The notes under the pieces: generated by a model
Told to the model about the DNA's origin: nothing
Databases searched by the model: none
The model's input: only the letters and a program-made list of their open reading frames with translations
Shown: positions 25,507 to 34,856 of the stretch, piece after piece
How the letters are laid out: each line of letters opens with the position of its first letter
Numbering within the stretch: the stretch's first letter is position 1
Made by a program: the position numbers and the translations under genes
Assembly: GCF_001411495.1 (NCBI RefSeq)
Contig: NZ_CP012981.1
Location: 3,596,001-3,660,000, forward strand
Length of the DNA stretch: 64,000 nt
From: Burkholderia cepacia ATCC 25416
Lineage (GTDB): Bacteria > Pseudomonadota > Gammaproteobacteria > Burkholderiales > Burkholderiaceae
Reading direction: 5' to 3'

Positions 25507-27591
25507 TCAGGCCCAGCCGAGTGCAGCGAGCGTCATGTCGATCAGCTTGATGAACGGGAACGGCAGCAGCACGCCGCCGAGGCCGTACACCAGCAGGTTG
25601 CGGCGCAGGAGCGACGCGGCGCCGAGCGGCCGGTACGTGACGCCCTTCAGCGCGAGCGGGATCAGCGCGACGATGATCAGCGCGTTGAAGATCACCGCCG
25701 ACAGGATCGCGGAGGCCGGCGACGTCAGGTGCATGATGTCGAGCACGCGCAGTTGCGGGTACGTGGTCACGAACGCGGCCGGGATGATCGCGAAGTATTT
25801 CGCGATGTCGTTCGCGATCGAGAACGTCGTCAGCGAGCCGCGCGTCATCAGCATCTGCTTGCCGATCTCGACGATCTCGATCAGCTTCGTCGGGTTCGAG
25901 TCGAGGTCGACCATGTTGCCCGCTTCCTTCGCGGCCTGCGTACCGGTGTTCATCGCCACGGCGACGTCGGCCTGCGCGAGCGCCGGCGCGTCGTTGGTGC
26001 CGTCGCCCGTCATCGCGACGAGCCGGCCGGCCGCCTGGTGCTCGCGGATCGTCGCGAGCTTGGTTTCCGGCGTCGCTTCCGCGAGGAAATCGTCGACGCC
26101 CGCCTCCGCCGCGATCGCCGCGGCCGTCAGCCGGTTGTCGCCCGTCACCATCACGGTCTTGATCCCCATCTTGCGCAGCTCCGCGAAGCGCTCCTTGATG
26201 CCGCCCTTCACGATGTCCTTCAACTCGATCACGCCGAGCACGCGCGCCGCACCGTCATGCAGGTCGGCCACGACGAGCGGCGTGCTGCCGCGGCGCGCGA
26301 CTTCGTCGACCGCGCGGCGCACTTCCTCCGGGAAGCGGCTGCCGTGCGTCTCGACGTATTGGCGGATCGCATCGGCCGCGCCCTTGCGGATCTCGCGGCC
26401 GGGGAGGTCGACGCCGGACATCCGCGTCTGCGCCGAGAAGCCGATGAACGTCGCGTGCAGCTGCGCCATGTCGCGCTGGCGAATGTTGAAACGTTCCTTG
26501 GCCAGTACCACGATGCTGCGGCCTTCCGGCGTTTCGTCGGCGAGCGACGACAGCTGCGCGGCATCGGCCAGCGCTTCCTCGGTCACGCCCGGCGCCGGCA
26601 CGAACGTCGATGCCTGGCGGTTACCGAGCGTGATCGTGCCGGTCTTGTCGAGCAGCAGCACGTCGACGTCGCCGGCCGCTTCCACCGCACGGCCCGACGT
26701 CGCGATCACGTTCGCCTGCATCATCCGGCTCATCCCGGCCACGCCGATCGCGGAAAGCAGCCCGCCGATCGTCGTCGGGATCAGGCACACGAGCAGCGCG
26801 ACGAGCGCGGTGATCGTCACGACGTGGCCGGCCTTCATCGCCTCGACCGAGAACATCGAGAACGGCAGCAGCGTTGCCGTTGCCAGCAGCATCACGATCG
26901 TCAGCGCGACGAGCAGGATCGTCAGCGCGATTTCGTTCGGCGTCTTCTTGCGCTTCGCGCCTTCGACCATCGCGATCATCCGGTCGAGAAACGCCTCGCC
27001 GGGGTTCGCGGTGACCTTGACGACGATCCAGTCGGACAGCACGCGCGTGCCGCCCGTCACCGACGAGAAGTCGCCGCCCGATTCGCGGATCACCGGCGCG
27101 GATTCGCCGGTGATCGCCGATTCGTCGACCGACGCGACACCGTCGACCACCTCGCCGTCGGCCGGGATCACGTCGCCGGCCTCGACCAGCACGACGTCGC
27201 CACGGCGCAGCTCGGTCGCGGTCGTGATGCGGATCGGCGACTTCGGATGCGGCTCGTTGAGCTTCTTCGCCATCACGTCCTTCTTCGCACTGCGCAGCGA
27301 CGCGGCCTGCGCCTTCGAGCGCCCTTCGGCGAGCGCCTCGGCGAAGTTCGCGAACAGCACGGTGAACCACAGCCACAGCGCGATCGCGAGGATGAAGCCC
27401 GCGGGCGCCTCGGCCTGGCCGGCGAGCGCCGCGATCCACAGGATCGTGGTCAGGATGCTGCCGACGTACACGCAGAACATCACCGGGTTGCGGAACTGCG
27501 TGCGCGGCGTGAGTTTCTTGAACGAGTCCACGATCGCCGGGCGCAGCAGCGCCGGATCGAACATGGACCGTGTTGCGGAATGTTGAGTCAT
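25507..27591 (-). CDS. kdpB: Potassium-transporting P-type ATPase subunit B
   Basis: 694-residue catalytic subunit of the Kdp pump. The phosphorylation site is D315 in DKTGTITLG. The TGES actuator loop is present (context AITGESAPV), as is the hinge [18 protein letters not shown]. Six to seven membrane helices flank the cytoplasmic domains, and KAKGQAR-type N-terminal basic segments follow the first helices. It works in the inner membrane with KdpA, C and F for high-affinity K+ uptake. It starts 46 bp after the kdpA stop. Confidence 0.98.
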   Translation of the reverse strand: MTQHSATRSMFDPALLRPAIVDSFKKLTPRTQFRNPVMFCVYVGSILTTILWIAALAGQAEAPAGFILAIALWLWFTVLFANFAEALAEGRSKAQAASLRSAKKDVMAKKLNEPHPKSPIRITTATELRRGDVVLVEAGDVIPADGEVVDGVASVDESAITGESAPVIRESGGDFSSVTGGTRVLSDWIVVKVTANPGEAFLDRMIAMVEGAKRKKTPNEIALTILLVALTIVMLLATATLLPFSMFSVEAMKAGHVVTITALVALLVCLIPTTIGGLLSAIGVAGMSRMMQANVIATSGRAVEAAGDVDVLLLDKTGTITLGNRQASTFVPAPGVTEEALADAAQLSSLADETPEGRSIVVLAKERFNIRQRDMAQLHATFIGFSAQTRMSGVDLPGREIRKGAADAIRQYVETHGSRFPEEVRRAVDEVARRGSTPLVVADLHDGAARVLGVIELKDIVKGGIKERFAELRKMGIKTVMVTGDNRLTAAAIAAEAGVDDFLAEATPETKLATIREHQAAGRLVAMTGDGTNDAPALAQADVAVAMNTGTQAAKEAGNMVDLDSNPTKLIEIVEIGKQMLMTRGSLTTFSIANDIAKYFAIIPAAFVTTYPQLRVLDIMHLTSPASAILSAVIFNALIIVALIPLALKGVTYRPLGAASLLRRNLLVYGLGGVLLPFPFIKLIDMTLAALGWA

Positions 27592-27637
27592 TGCGATCTC
27601 TTCAATCTCTCGAGTCTTTTCAACGTGTCGCCGCGCG

Positions 27638-29443
27638 TCATGCGCCCAGCCACATCATCAGGTGCTCGACGCCCGGGCCGAGCGCGAGCGCCGGCACGTA
27701 GGTCAGCGCGCCCACCAGCAGCACCGTGCCGAGCAGCAGCACGACGAACAGCGGACCGTGCGTCGGCAGCGTGCCGCTCGTCACCGCGATGCGCTTCTTC
27801 GCGGCCAGCGAGCCGGCGATCGCCAGCACCGGCACGATCGTGCCGAAGCGGCCGAACCACATCGCGATCGCGGTCATCCAGTTGTAGAACGGCGTGCCGA
27901 CCGTCAGGCCCGCGAACGCGCTGCCGTTGTTGTTCGCGGCCGAGCTGAACGCGTACAGGATTTCCGAGAAGCCGTGCGGGCCGGGATTCGAGATGCCGGC
28001 CTTGCCCGCATCGGCGAGCACGGCGATCGACGTGCCGACCAGTACGAGCAGCGGCGTGAGCAGCACGACGATCGACACCATCTTCATCTCGTACGCTTCG
28101 ATCTTCTTGCCGACGTATTCCGGCGTGCGGCCGATCATCAGGCCGGCGACGAACACCGCGAGCAGCGCGAACACGAGCATCCCGTAGAGACCCGAGCCGA
28201 CTCCGCCGTAGATCACCTCGCCGAGCTGCATCAGCAGCATCGGCACGAGGCCGCCGAGCGGCGTCAGCGAATCGTGCATCGTGTCGACCGCGCCGCACGA
28301 CGCGGCCGTCGTCGCGACCGTGAAGATGCCGGTCTGCGCGATCCCGAAGCGCGTTTCCTTGCCTTCCATGTTGCCGCCCGGCTGCAGCGCGCCCGTCGAC
28401 TGGTCGACGTGAAGCGCGGCGAGCGTCGGGTTGCCGCCCTGCTCGGCGCTCACCTCGACGCCGATCGCGAGCACGAACGCGACGGTCATCGCCGCGAGCA
28501 CCGCGATGCCCTGCCGGCGGTCGCCGATCATCCGGCCGAACACGAGACACAGCGCGGCCGGGATGATCAGGATCGAGAAGATCTGCAGGAAGTTCGCGAA
28601 CGGCGTCGGGTTCTCGTACGGGTGCGCGGAGTTCGCGTTGAAGAAGCCGCCGCCGTTGGTGCCGAGCATCTTGATCGCTTCCTGCGACGCGACCGGGCCC
28701 ATCGCGAGCGTCTGCTTCGTGAGCGGGGTCGGCACCGTGACCGCGTTGCCCTTGTCGTCCTTCACCGGATTGCCCTGCGCGTCGAGCTTCGGCGCCGCAT
28801 AGGTGCTCGCCTGCAGCACCGGCACGTCCTGGTACGCCTTCATGTTCTGGATCACGCCCTGGCTCATCAGCAGCGCGGCGACGATCATCGACATCGGCAC
28901 GAGCACGTACATCGTCACGCGCGTGAGGTCGACCCAGAAGTTGCCGATGGTCTGCGCGGTATGACGCGCGAAGCCGCGGATCAGCGCGATCACGACGACG
29001 ATGCCGGTCGCCGCCGACAGGAAGTTCTGCACGGTCAGGCCGAGCATCTGCGTCAGGTAGCTGACGGTCTGCTCGGGCGTGTAATCCTGCCAGTTCGTGT
29101 TGGTGACGAAGCTGACGGCCGTGTTGAACGCGCCGTCGACCGTCATCGCGCCGAATTGCTGCGGGTTGCCGGGCAGGAAGCCCTGCAGGCGCAGCAGGCC
29201 GTAGAGGAACAGCGCGCCGAGCGCGTTGAACGCGATCGTCGCGATCGCGTACTGCTTCCAGTTCATCTCGCTGCCGGCGTCGACGCCGGCAATGCGGTAC
29301 AGCGCGCGCTCGAGCGGCCCGAACACGCGCACGACGCGCGAACTGCCGTCCATCACGGCGGACAGGTAGCGCGCGACCGGCACGGCCGCCGCCAGCAGCA
29401 CGACGACGAAGAGCAGCGTCTGAAACAGGTTGTTCGCGTTCAT
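27638..29443 (-). CDS. kdpA: Potassium-transporting ATPase, K+-binding subunit A
   Basis: 601-residue channel-like subunit of the SKT superfamily with about ten membrane spans and four pore loops. Examples are [49 protein letters not shown] and [14 protein letters not shown]. The ATG at 29441-29443 overlaps the kdpF stop (ATGA). An alternative upstream extension of the frame is non-conserved and overlaps kdpF. Confidence 0.97.
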   Translation of the reverse strand: MNANNLFQTLLFVVVLLAAAVPVARYLSAVMDGSSRVVRVFGPLERALYRIAGVDAGSEMNWKQYAIATIAFNALGALFLYGLLRLQGFLPGNPQQFGAMTVDGAFNTAVSFVTNTNWQDYTPEQTVSYLTQMLGLTVQNFLSAATGIVVVIALIRGFARHTAQTIGNFWVDLTRVTMYVLVPMSMIVAALLMSQGVIQNMKAYQDVPVLQASTYAAPKLDAQGNPVKDDKGNAVTVPTPLTKQTLAMGPVASQEAIKMLGTNGGGFFNANSAHPYENPTPFANFLQIFSILIIPAALCLVFGRMIGDRRQGIAVLAAMTVAFVLAIGVEVSAEQGGNPTLAALHVDQSTGALQPGGNMEGKETRFGIAQTGIFTVATTAASCGAVDTMHDSLTPLGGLVPMLLMQLGEVIYGGVGSGLYGMLVFALLAVFVAGLMIGRTPEYVGKKIEAYEMKMVSIVVLLTPLLVLVGTSIAVLADAGKAGISNPGPHGFSEILYAFSSAANNNGSAFAGLTVGTPFYNWMTAIAMWFGRFGTIVPVLAIAGSLAAKKRIAVTSGTLPTHGPLFVVLLLGTVLLVGALTYVPALALGPGVEHLMMWLGA

Positions 29444-29532
29444 TCGATGTCCTCCGCGCGCAGCAGCGCAAAGACGAGATACGCGAACAGCAGTGCCGTC
29501 GAGGCGCCCGCCAGCCAGAGCATCCAGGTCAT
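29440..29532 (-). CDS. kdpF: Potassium-transporting ATPase subunit F
   Basis: A 30-residue, single-helix protein with sequence start [19 protein letters not shown] and a charged RAEDIE end, like other KdpF peptides that stabilise the Kdp complex. It is linked by ATGA overlaps to kdpA downstream and to a 35-residue microprotein gene upstream. It is too short for most gene finders; identified by reading the strand between kdpA and its promoter. Confidence 0.88.
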   Translation of the reverse strand: MTWMLWLAGASTALLFAYLVFALLRAEDIE

Positions 29533-29636
29533 GCTCGCCCCCCGCGACCGTATTGCACGAGCTTGTCGCAACCGGCAACCAAACCGAGGATCAGCGTGGT
29601 GAAGAGCACCAGTGCGCCGATGAAAACCCCATCCAT
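29529..29636 (-). CDS. 35-residue single-span microprotein at the head of the kdp operon
   Basis: Starts [20 protein letters not shown], then [15 protein letters not shown]: one membrane helix (about 4-22) and a basic tail. A GGAGA ribosome-binding site lies 9 bp before the ATG (29634-29636), and its stop overlaps the kdpF start (ATGA). The overlap chain microprotein-kdpF-kdpA argues that it is translated. It is distinct from KdpF. Function unknown; a Kdp-complex accessory peptide is plausible. Confidence 0.68.
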   Translation of the reverse strand: MDGVFIGALVLFTTLILGLVAGCDKLVQYGRGGRA

Positions 29637-29674
29637 TTTTCTGTTCTCCATCGTCGAAATCAGACGACTAGAAC

Positions 29675-29705
29675 CTTATGGGAACGCACGTAAAGGACGG
29701 GTCAA
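29675..29705 (-). promoter_or_regulatory. Candidate kdp promoter
   Basis: On the minus strand, TTGACC (29705-29700) and CATAAG (29680-29675) are 19 bp apart, a poor spacing that fits an activator-dependent promoter. Start would be near 29668, putting the KdpE-type operator at about -61. Confidence 0.42.
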
Positions 29706-29720
29706 AGGTATCGGGGCGGG

Positions 29721-29737
29721 TATAAAAAACGTGTAAA
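29721..29737 (-). promoter_or_regulatory. KdpE operator (interrupted direct repeat)
   Basis: The minus strand reads TTTACA-CGTTT-TTTATA, followed by CCCGCCCC. The E. coli kdp operator is the 17-bp repeat TTTATA-N5-TTTACA followed by CCCCGCCCG. Here the two half-sites are swapped, but spacing and GC-rich flank are kept. It lies about 85 bp before the first gene of the operon. Confidence 0.68.
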
Positions 29738-29841
29738 CGCGGGCGGCGGAACGGCGGGCGGAACGACGGGCAGGACGGGCGACACGCCGGTGCCGCCCGC
29801 CGGGAGGGCGTGCCGACATGATGCCGGCACGAAGGGATGTA

Positions 29842-30816
29842 TCAGGGAACGAGGATCGTCGAGCCGGTGGTGTTGCGCGACTCGAGGTCGGCATGCGCGC
29901 GGCCGACTTCCGCGAGCGGATAGCGCTGGTTGATGCTGGTTTTCACCTTGCCCGACAGGATCACGTCGAACAGCTCGGCGGCCGCGGATTCGAGATCGGC
30001 GCGCTTCGCGATGTACGAGAACAGCGTCGGCCGCGTGAAGAACAGCGAGCCGCGCGACGAGAACTCCTTCGAATCGATCGCCGGCAGCGGGCCCGACGCG
30101 TTGCCGAAGCTGACGAAGTAGCCGAGCGGCGCGAGGCAGTCGAGCGAGCCGATGTAGGTGTCCTTGCCGATCGAGTCGTAGACGACGGGCACGCCCGCGC
30201 CGTTCGTGATCTCCTTCACGCGCTGTGTGAAGTTCTCGCGCGTGTAGACGATCGGATGGTCGCAACCGTGCGCCTTCGCGAGCGCGGCTTTCTCGTCGGA
30301 GCCGACCGTGCCGATCACGGTCGCGCCGAGCGCCTTCGCCCATTGGCACACCAGCAGGCCGACGCCGCCGGCCGCCGCGTGGATCAGGATCGTGTCGCCG
30401 GCCTTCACCGGGTACGTGCGGCGCAGCAGGTAGTGCGCGGTCAGGCCCTGCAGCATCACCGACGCCGCGTCGTCGTAGCTGATGCCGTCCGGCAGCTTCA
30501 CGAGCCGCTCGGCCGGCATCACGCGCTCCTGCGCATACGCGCCCGGCGGCTGCCCGACGTACGCGACGCGGTCGCCCGCCTTGAGCGCGGTCACGCCTTC
30601 GCCGACGGCCGTCACCTCGCCCGCCGCCTCCATCCCGAGACCGCCGGGCAGCGGCTGCGAATAAAGGCCGGTGCGGAAATACACGTCGATGTAGTTGAGC
30701 CCGACCGCGTGCTGCCGAATGCGGACTTCACCCGCCTTCGGCTCGCCGACCTCGACATCGACCCACTTCATCACGTCCGGGCCGCCCGGCTGGTCGTATC
30801 GGATTGCTTTCGGCAT
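29842..30816 (-). CDS. qor: NADPH:quinone oxidoreductase, zinc-independent MDR family
   Basis: The 324-residue medium-chain reductase has the quinone-reductase N-terminus (MPKAIRYDQPGGPDVMKWVDVEV), the GLNYIDVYFRTGLY segment and the nucleotide motif AAAGGVGLL near 150. It lacks the zinc-ligand cysteines of alcohol dehydrogenases. It reduces quinones or other electrophiles with NADPH. The ATG at 30814-30816 has a GAGGAG-like ribosome-binding site upstream; the longer open frame reaching into 31.1 kb is not conserved. Confidence 0.93.
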   Translation of the reverse strand: MPKAIRYDQPGGPDVMKWVDVEVGEPKAGEVRIRQHAVGLNYIDVYFRTGLYSQPLPGGLGMEAAGEVTAVGEGVTALKAGDRVAYVGQPPGAYAQERVMPAERLVKLPDGISYDDAASVMLQGLTAHYLLRRTYPVKAGDTILIHAAAGGVGLLVCQWAKALGATVIGTVGSDEKAALAKAHGCDHPIVYTRENFTQRVKEITNGAGVPVVYDSIGKDTYIGSLDCLAPLGYFVSFGNASGPLPAIDSKEFSSRGSLFFTRPTLFSYIAKRADLESAAAELFDVILSGKVKTSINQRYPLAEVGRAHADLESRNTTGSTILVP

Positions 30817-31210
30817 CGTTTCGCTCCTCTTCTGTCTGTCGGTCAGGGAAAAATCCGGGTCGCCGATGCCCGGGCCGGTCGGTTCATGCGGGAACCGGCC
30901 GGCGGGTGCGCGTCGCGACGCACGATTCTCGCGCGTCGCCGCGGTCCGTGCATGGCCCTGCCGACAGCATGGGCAATCGGGCGGCATCGCCAAGCAAAAT
31001 CGTACCGGTCGCCACATCGTCACGTGGGAATCAACGAAGTATTGCGCGACGCCTTCTAGCGGATCGATGGTGGCGCCTACCGTCGTCCGGGAAAGCGGGT
31101 TGGTCAAGCAACAGGACTTGTGATGCAAGAACGGGGATCAGGCTTATTTCCTGACGGACAGTCAGGGAAGAAGTGAGTCTGCCCCTGTTATCGGGACTAT
31201 CTCTTTTCAT
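30817..31210. other. 394-bp gap: qor promoter region and junction with AT-rich accessory DNA
   Basis: The left part (to about 31080) has the GC-rich character of the core genome and should hold the qor promoter. The right part is AT-richer, like the neighbouring exported-protein gene. It contains a small inverted repeat CCTGAC-N5-GTCAGG (about 31152-31168). The 11-mer GGTGGCGCCTA (31069-31079) recurs at 34720-34730. No gene is seen. Confidence 0.5.
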
Positions 31211-31837
31211 CTATCGCTTGATGTCTGGCAACTGACGAGGAATGAGCTTGATTCCCCGGATCAAGTTCACAAGTGATGTCGTAATTCCCTCCTGCAACAA
31301 AGCAGCGGATAGGGAAGTACTTCCACACAAGACCGCTTGTTGATTGGTCACGCAGAAACCCGCGCTGCTCTGCGACGGATTTTTCTCTGAAATTGCCATC
31401 AAGACGTACCCCCTCGTGGCCCCGTTCTTTATATTCCAGACAACCAACTTTGGATCCTTCCGTCGCGAAGCCTCCTTTGATAACGACCAAGTTCCTTCTC
31501 GCGAATATTTAACGATATTTTCATTACCCCCCATTACACCATCCAAATCATCATTATCGTCATTTTCGCAGCCGAGCGTAAGTGCTACAGTGACTGGCGG
31601 TTGAATATCAGATAGCCGAGTCACATATGTTGCATACTCATCTCTAGCATAGCGAAGATAATACTCTGCCGTATCTGGCTCGTTGTCGACGGTAAAGTGG
31701 CAGTTTCCTACGCTATGGCTCTCACCCTGTCCATCAGAGCCCAGCGGCAATATCTGCGCATCCGTCGACAACACTCCATTCGAGTAGACCGGTGCCGACA
31801 CGATCATGGCAACAAAGACCGCAAGAAGCATTTTCAT
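31211..31837 (-). CDS. AT-rich exported protein, probable immunity partner of the upstream cell-wall hydrolase
   Basis: The 208-residue protein has a signal peptide (MKMLLAVFVAMIVSAPVYS, likely cleaved after residue 19) and four cysteines (in GNCHF, LGCEN, GFCVT, VLCGS) that could form disulphides. I recognise no family. A strong GGAGGAGG site lies 5 bp before the ATG at 31835-31837, which overlaps the hydrolase stop (ATGA). A GTG two codons earlier is too near that site. Base composition is clearly lower in GC than the neighbours, suggesting transfer. An exported protein coupled to a type VI-type murein hydrolase is the usual layout of effector and periplasmic immunity. Confidence 0.72.
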   Translation of the reverse strand: MKMLLAVFVAMIVSAPVYSNGVLSTDAQILPLGSDGQGESHSVGNCHFTVDNEPDTAEYYLRYARDEYATYVTRLSDIQPPVTVALTLGCENDDNDDLDGVMGGNENIVKYSREGTWSLSKEASRRKDPKLVVWNIKNGATRGYVLMAISEKNPSQSSAGFCVTNQQAVLCGSTSLSAALLQEGITTSLVNLIRGIKLIPRQLPDIKR

Positions 31838-34473
31838 GGACACCTCCTCCGAAAGTCCTGCGGATACGGGTCGTTTGTGCCATCCGGCTGTGGAAACTGG
31901 ACATCATCCGCCAGTACTACAAGTGCATTCGCATACGAAGTGCATCGATCAACGTATCCGTTATACGTTCTACCCGGAATGTCGACAAATCTGGGATAGT
32001 TGATGGAGGCTCCTACTTTACGGAAGCTCTCATTGAAGTAGTAGGCCTTTTCTCCAGCATTCGTTCGCGCAACCCCTCTCTGCAAAGGAAGCGTCGCATC
32101 TGCATATCGTGACGCCCCCATCCAAGACCAATACACCCCGGCACTCTGGGTCGCGTCGTCAGGATTCGTTGCGACAGCATCTCGCAACACGATCATGTTT
32201 TCCGGCATTTGAATAATGGCGTCGGTCAAATGCACGTTGTTGCGTGTTCTCTGCACTTCACCGACCGCCGTTCGCAGGCGAGATTTGAGTCCATCATCAA
32301 TCCGTCTGCCTCTGAACGCCCAATATTCAATGTAATTTTCTGGCCAGGTGAGTTGCAGGAATCCTCTGCCATCCCAAGGAGAATACCGCTCCGACCGATT
32401 CATCTCATGCAGCTTCTGCAACCACCAAGTTTCTTGAGTTGCGTTTGCATAGAACGCGGCCATTCTTTCTGGCGTATCTATCGCATATTTTCTATGCATC
32501 AGATTCAAGCACGTGCGATAGGTGGCGATGTTTATCTCAGCACTAAGTCCACTCTGTCGGTTGCGCACGGTCATGCTGGGAGACTCGAAAAAATAGGATG
32601 CGCCCTGCTGCCGGATGATGTCCATCGGCAGCAACTGACGCATCTCACTGTCACTCAGCCATCTACATTTGCAGAATGACCGAATAAACTTCATCGGATG
32701 AAAGTGATAATGCTCTTTATCCAGTGTCAGTCCTTTCGCCACCGCGTCCTCCCAAAACGCCAAGGCCTGGTGATGACGTTTGAGCCTTTCATACGCCGGG
32801 TCGCCCAGACACATCGGGAACAGAATATTGGCGACCGGGTTCTGCCCTTCGACACCTTTCAGCCAGTCCCAGCGCGTGTCGAAATCGTCCCCTGCCCATT
32901 CGCTGGGCATCTTGACCACGCAGTAGCTCAAGCGCTCGCGCATTTCGCCCGTCTGCGCTTTAGCGTAGGCGCGAATCAGCCGACCACGATGCTGGGTAGC
33001 GGCGTCGATGACCGTGGCGACACCTTGCGACGCTTCGCCGGAGCCGGGCTCCGGGACGGGATGCTGCGTTCGGGGGCGGGGCTCGATCAGATCGAGTAAC
33101 TGCATCGAGTCGCAACGGCTGTTGCCGTCGGTATCGTCGTCGATAAAGGTCCAGCCTTGCCAATGGGGAAAGTCGGCGTCGCTGTAAGCCTTCGTGCCGG
33201 CACAATTGAGGTCGACGAAGGCGGTCGTGCTCCCGTCGAGCGCGATCTTGCGAAAATGCGGCAAGCGGCCTTCGTGCAGGTCCGTCGCGGCAGGCGCGTC
33301 GGGCCCGAGGATGCGTCCGAAGCGCAGCATCTCGTAGCCGGCGCTGGGGCAGCCGGGGTAGGTGTCTACCGCGGTCTTGTACAGGTTGTAGCCCCCTTGG
33401 GGCTCGGACACGTTACCTCGGCGCTCGCCGGTGACGTCGCGCGTAATCAGGGTAATGTCGCCGCGCGCCTCGCTCAGGGTGACGATCAGCACTTCCCTTG
33501 TTCGGCCTATGGGCTGTACCGTCCACTGCGCCCACACCTCGGCGGTCAGATCATCGGGTGGCGTCGCGGCCGCCGCCCCATAGACCGCGGGTACGCGGAT
33601 AGTGCGTTGCGCGTCCGTGGGTAGTGGGGGCCGCTTCGTGGCTGACGCCATCGCAATTTGGTATGCGCCGGTGACCTTCGGCCACCAATCGCCCGCCTGT
33701 GCCTCTGTCTTGCCATTGAGCGCGAGAATGCGCGCCGGCGTTGTGCGAAAGCGCTGCGCGACGCTTTCGAGCGTGTCGTTGGCCGCACCCACCGTGGAAT
33801 TGAAGGCCCGCACAACATATTTCCGGGTTTCAGTCCGTGGATTGACCGCGTACAGGGGCACGCCGGCGGGAATCACGATGTGCATGTCGCCCCAGACACA
33901 GCTGCGCCGCCCTTCTGCGACCTCCAGTTTGCCTTCGCTACGCCCCATTAACCGCTCCACGTTCGCTTTGTCCGCGACGATTTCGAAGTGGATCCGATTG
34001 GACTTGCCATAGATGTCGCCGGCCTTGCCGATGGGGTCCTTGCGATACACCTTGTCACCACTCTTCCAGTCGGCCTTCGCCACAGTGCTCAGGTGCTGGT
34101 AGATCGAATAGAACACAACCTCGACACCCTCGCCGATTTCGGTCCGGTGCTTGAGGATGACAACACCGTTGCTGGTCCAGCCGGCGTAGTAGTACAGCGG
34201 GTTGGCGTCGCGTTCTTCGCCGGTGGGCGTGGTCTTCGGTTTAGGGGCGCTGGGGCGCGCGTACACGATTTCGCCATCGGCGATAGCACGCACCGGCTCC
34301 GGATTCGCGTCCCCACCGGGCGCCACCAGATGCACGCCACCGTGCCAACCGAACTGGTGACTGACGGGGAAAGCGCCTTTGCCGCTCTTTTCCCCAAGGC
34401 CGAATGTCCCGTCGTTCTGGTCATCGTCGGTCCGCGGTTTGGGCACGCGCAAGAAAGGAAAGCTGACGAGCAT
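31834..34473 (-). CDS. Multidomain peptidoglycan hydrolase-like protein, probable type VI secretion effector
   Basis: 879 residues, no signal peptide. Residues about 35-175 resemble an M23 peptidase fold (WHGGVHLVAP at 43-52, YQHLS at 125-129, RIHFEI at 160-165) with altered metal ligands. Residues about 220-275 look LysM-like (TLESVAQRFRTTPARILALNG). A middle region of about 300-560 is unassigned. HFHPMKFIRSF near 590 precedes a GH19/lysozyme-like domain, with candidate catalytic E681 (NATQETWW) and GRGFLQLTW (702-710). Domain order and lack of a signal fit cargo of the type VI spike. The start at 34471-34473 follows an AGGA site. No vgrG or core type VI gene is in the window. Confidence 0.78.
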   Translation of the reverse strand: MLVSFPFLRVPKPRTDDDQNDGTFGLGEKSGKGAFPVSHQFGWHGGVHLVAPGGDANPEPVRAIADGEIVYARPSAPKPKTTPTGEERDANPLYYYAGWTSNGVVILKHRTEIGEGVEVVFYSIYQHLSTVAKADWKSGDKVYRKDPIGKAGDIYGKSNRIHFEIVADKANVERLMGRSEGKLEVAEGRRSCVWGDMHIVIPAGVPLYAVNPRTETRKYVVRAFNSTVGAANDTLESVAQRFRTTPARILALNGKTEAQAGDWWPKVTGAYQIAMASATKRPPLPTDAQRTIRVPAVYGAAAATPPDDLTAEVWAQWTVQPIGRTREVLIVTLSEARGDITLITRDVTGERRGNVSEPQGGYNLYKTAVDTYPGCPSAGYEMLRFGRILGPDAPAATDLHEGRLPHFRKIALDGSTTAFVDLNCAGTKAYSDADFPHWQGWTFIDDDTDGNSRCDSMQLLDLIEPRPRTQHPVPEPGSGEASQGVATVIDAATQHRGRLIRAYAKAQTGEMRERLSYCVVKMPSEWAGDDFDTRWDWLKGVEGQNPVANILFPMCLGDPAYERLKRHHQALAFWEDAVAKGLTLDKEHYHFHPMKFIRSFCKCRWLSDSEMRQLLPMDIIRQQGASYFFESPSMTVRNRQSGLSAEINIATYRTCLNLMHRKYAIDTPERMAAFYANATQETWWLQKLHEMNRSERYSPWDGRGFLQLTWPENYIEYWAFRGRRIDDGLKSRLRTAVGEVQRTRNNVHLTDAIIQMPENMIVLRDAVATNPDDATQSAGVYWSWMGASRYADATLPLQRGVARTNAGEKAYYFNESFRKVGASINYPRFVDIPGRTYNGYVDRCTSYANALVVLADDVQFPQPDGTNDPYPQDFRRRCP

Positions 34474-34526
34474 CGGTGGGTTCCTGGAGGTTACTCGGAG
34501 AGCGGCAAGTCGATCGGATCGGTGAG

Positions 34527-34631
34527 CTAGCCCGGCAGCGGATTGCCGTCGATGCCAATAACGAGCGCTTTCTCGCCATGCGGTACTGGACGCCTCCCCC
34601 GCCCTCTTATGCGCCATTTGGCATGTAGCTC
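34527..34631 (-). pseudogene. Coding debris upstream of the effector gene
   Basis: A stop-to-stop frame of 34 codons ends in PHGEKALVIGIDGNPLPG and a TAG, and looks like the end of a real protein. It has no start codon, and a second frame over the same DNA also reads plausibly for a while. This suggests a frameshifted remnant of a gene once upstream in the effector module. Family not recognised. It lies within the 34474-35209 stretch, which has no intact gene. Confidence 0.35.
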
Positions 34632-34856
34632 CTACACGGAAACGTTCAACAGAGCGTCCCTCCTCGTGCCAATAACTCACACCGGCAAGGAATGCAGCCG
34701 CCATCCGTCAGATGTCATCGGTGGCGCCTAGCAACACGCGATTGGCATCCAGTCGCGATGGTTGACCACCGCGATATTCGTGTCTATGGGATGAATTCGA
34801 AAATGAGCTGGGATACGAAACAGAAGGCAAATACCCTCGTTGGATTGGCGAACGAC

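Noticed and set aside
27662..29602. Plus-strand 646-codon frame opposite kdpA
   Set aside because: Composition is that of a GC-rich shadow; kdpA is certain on the other strand.
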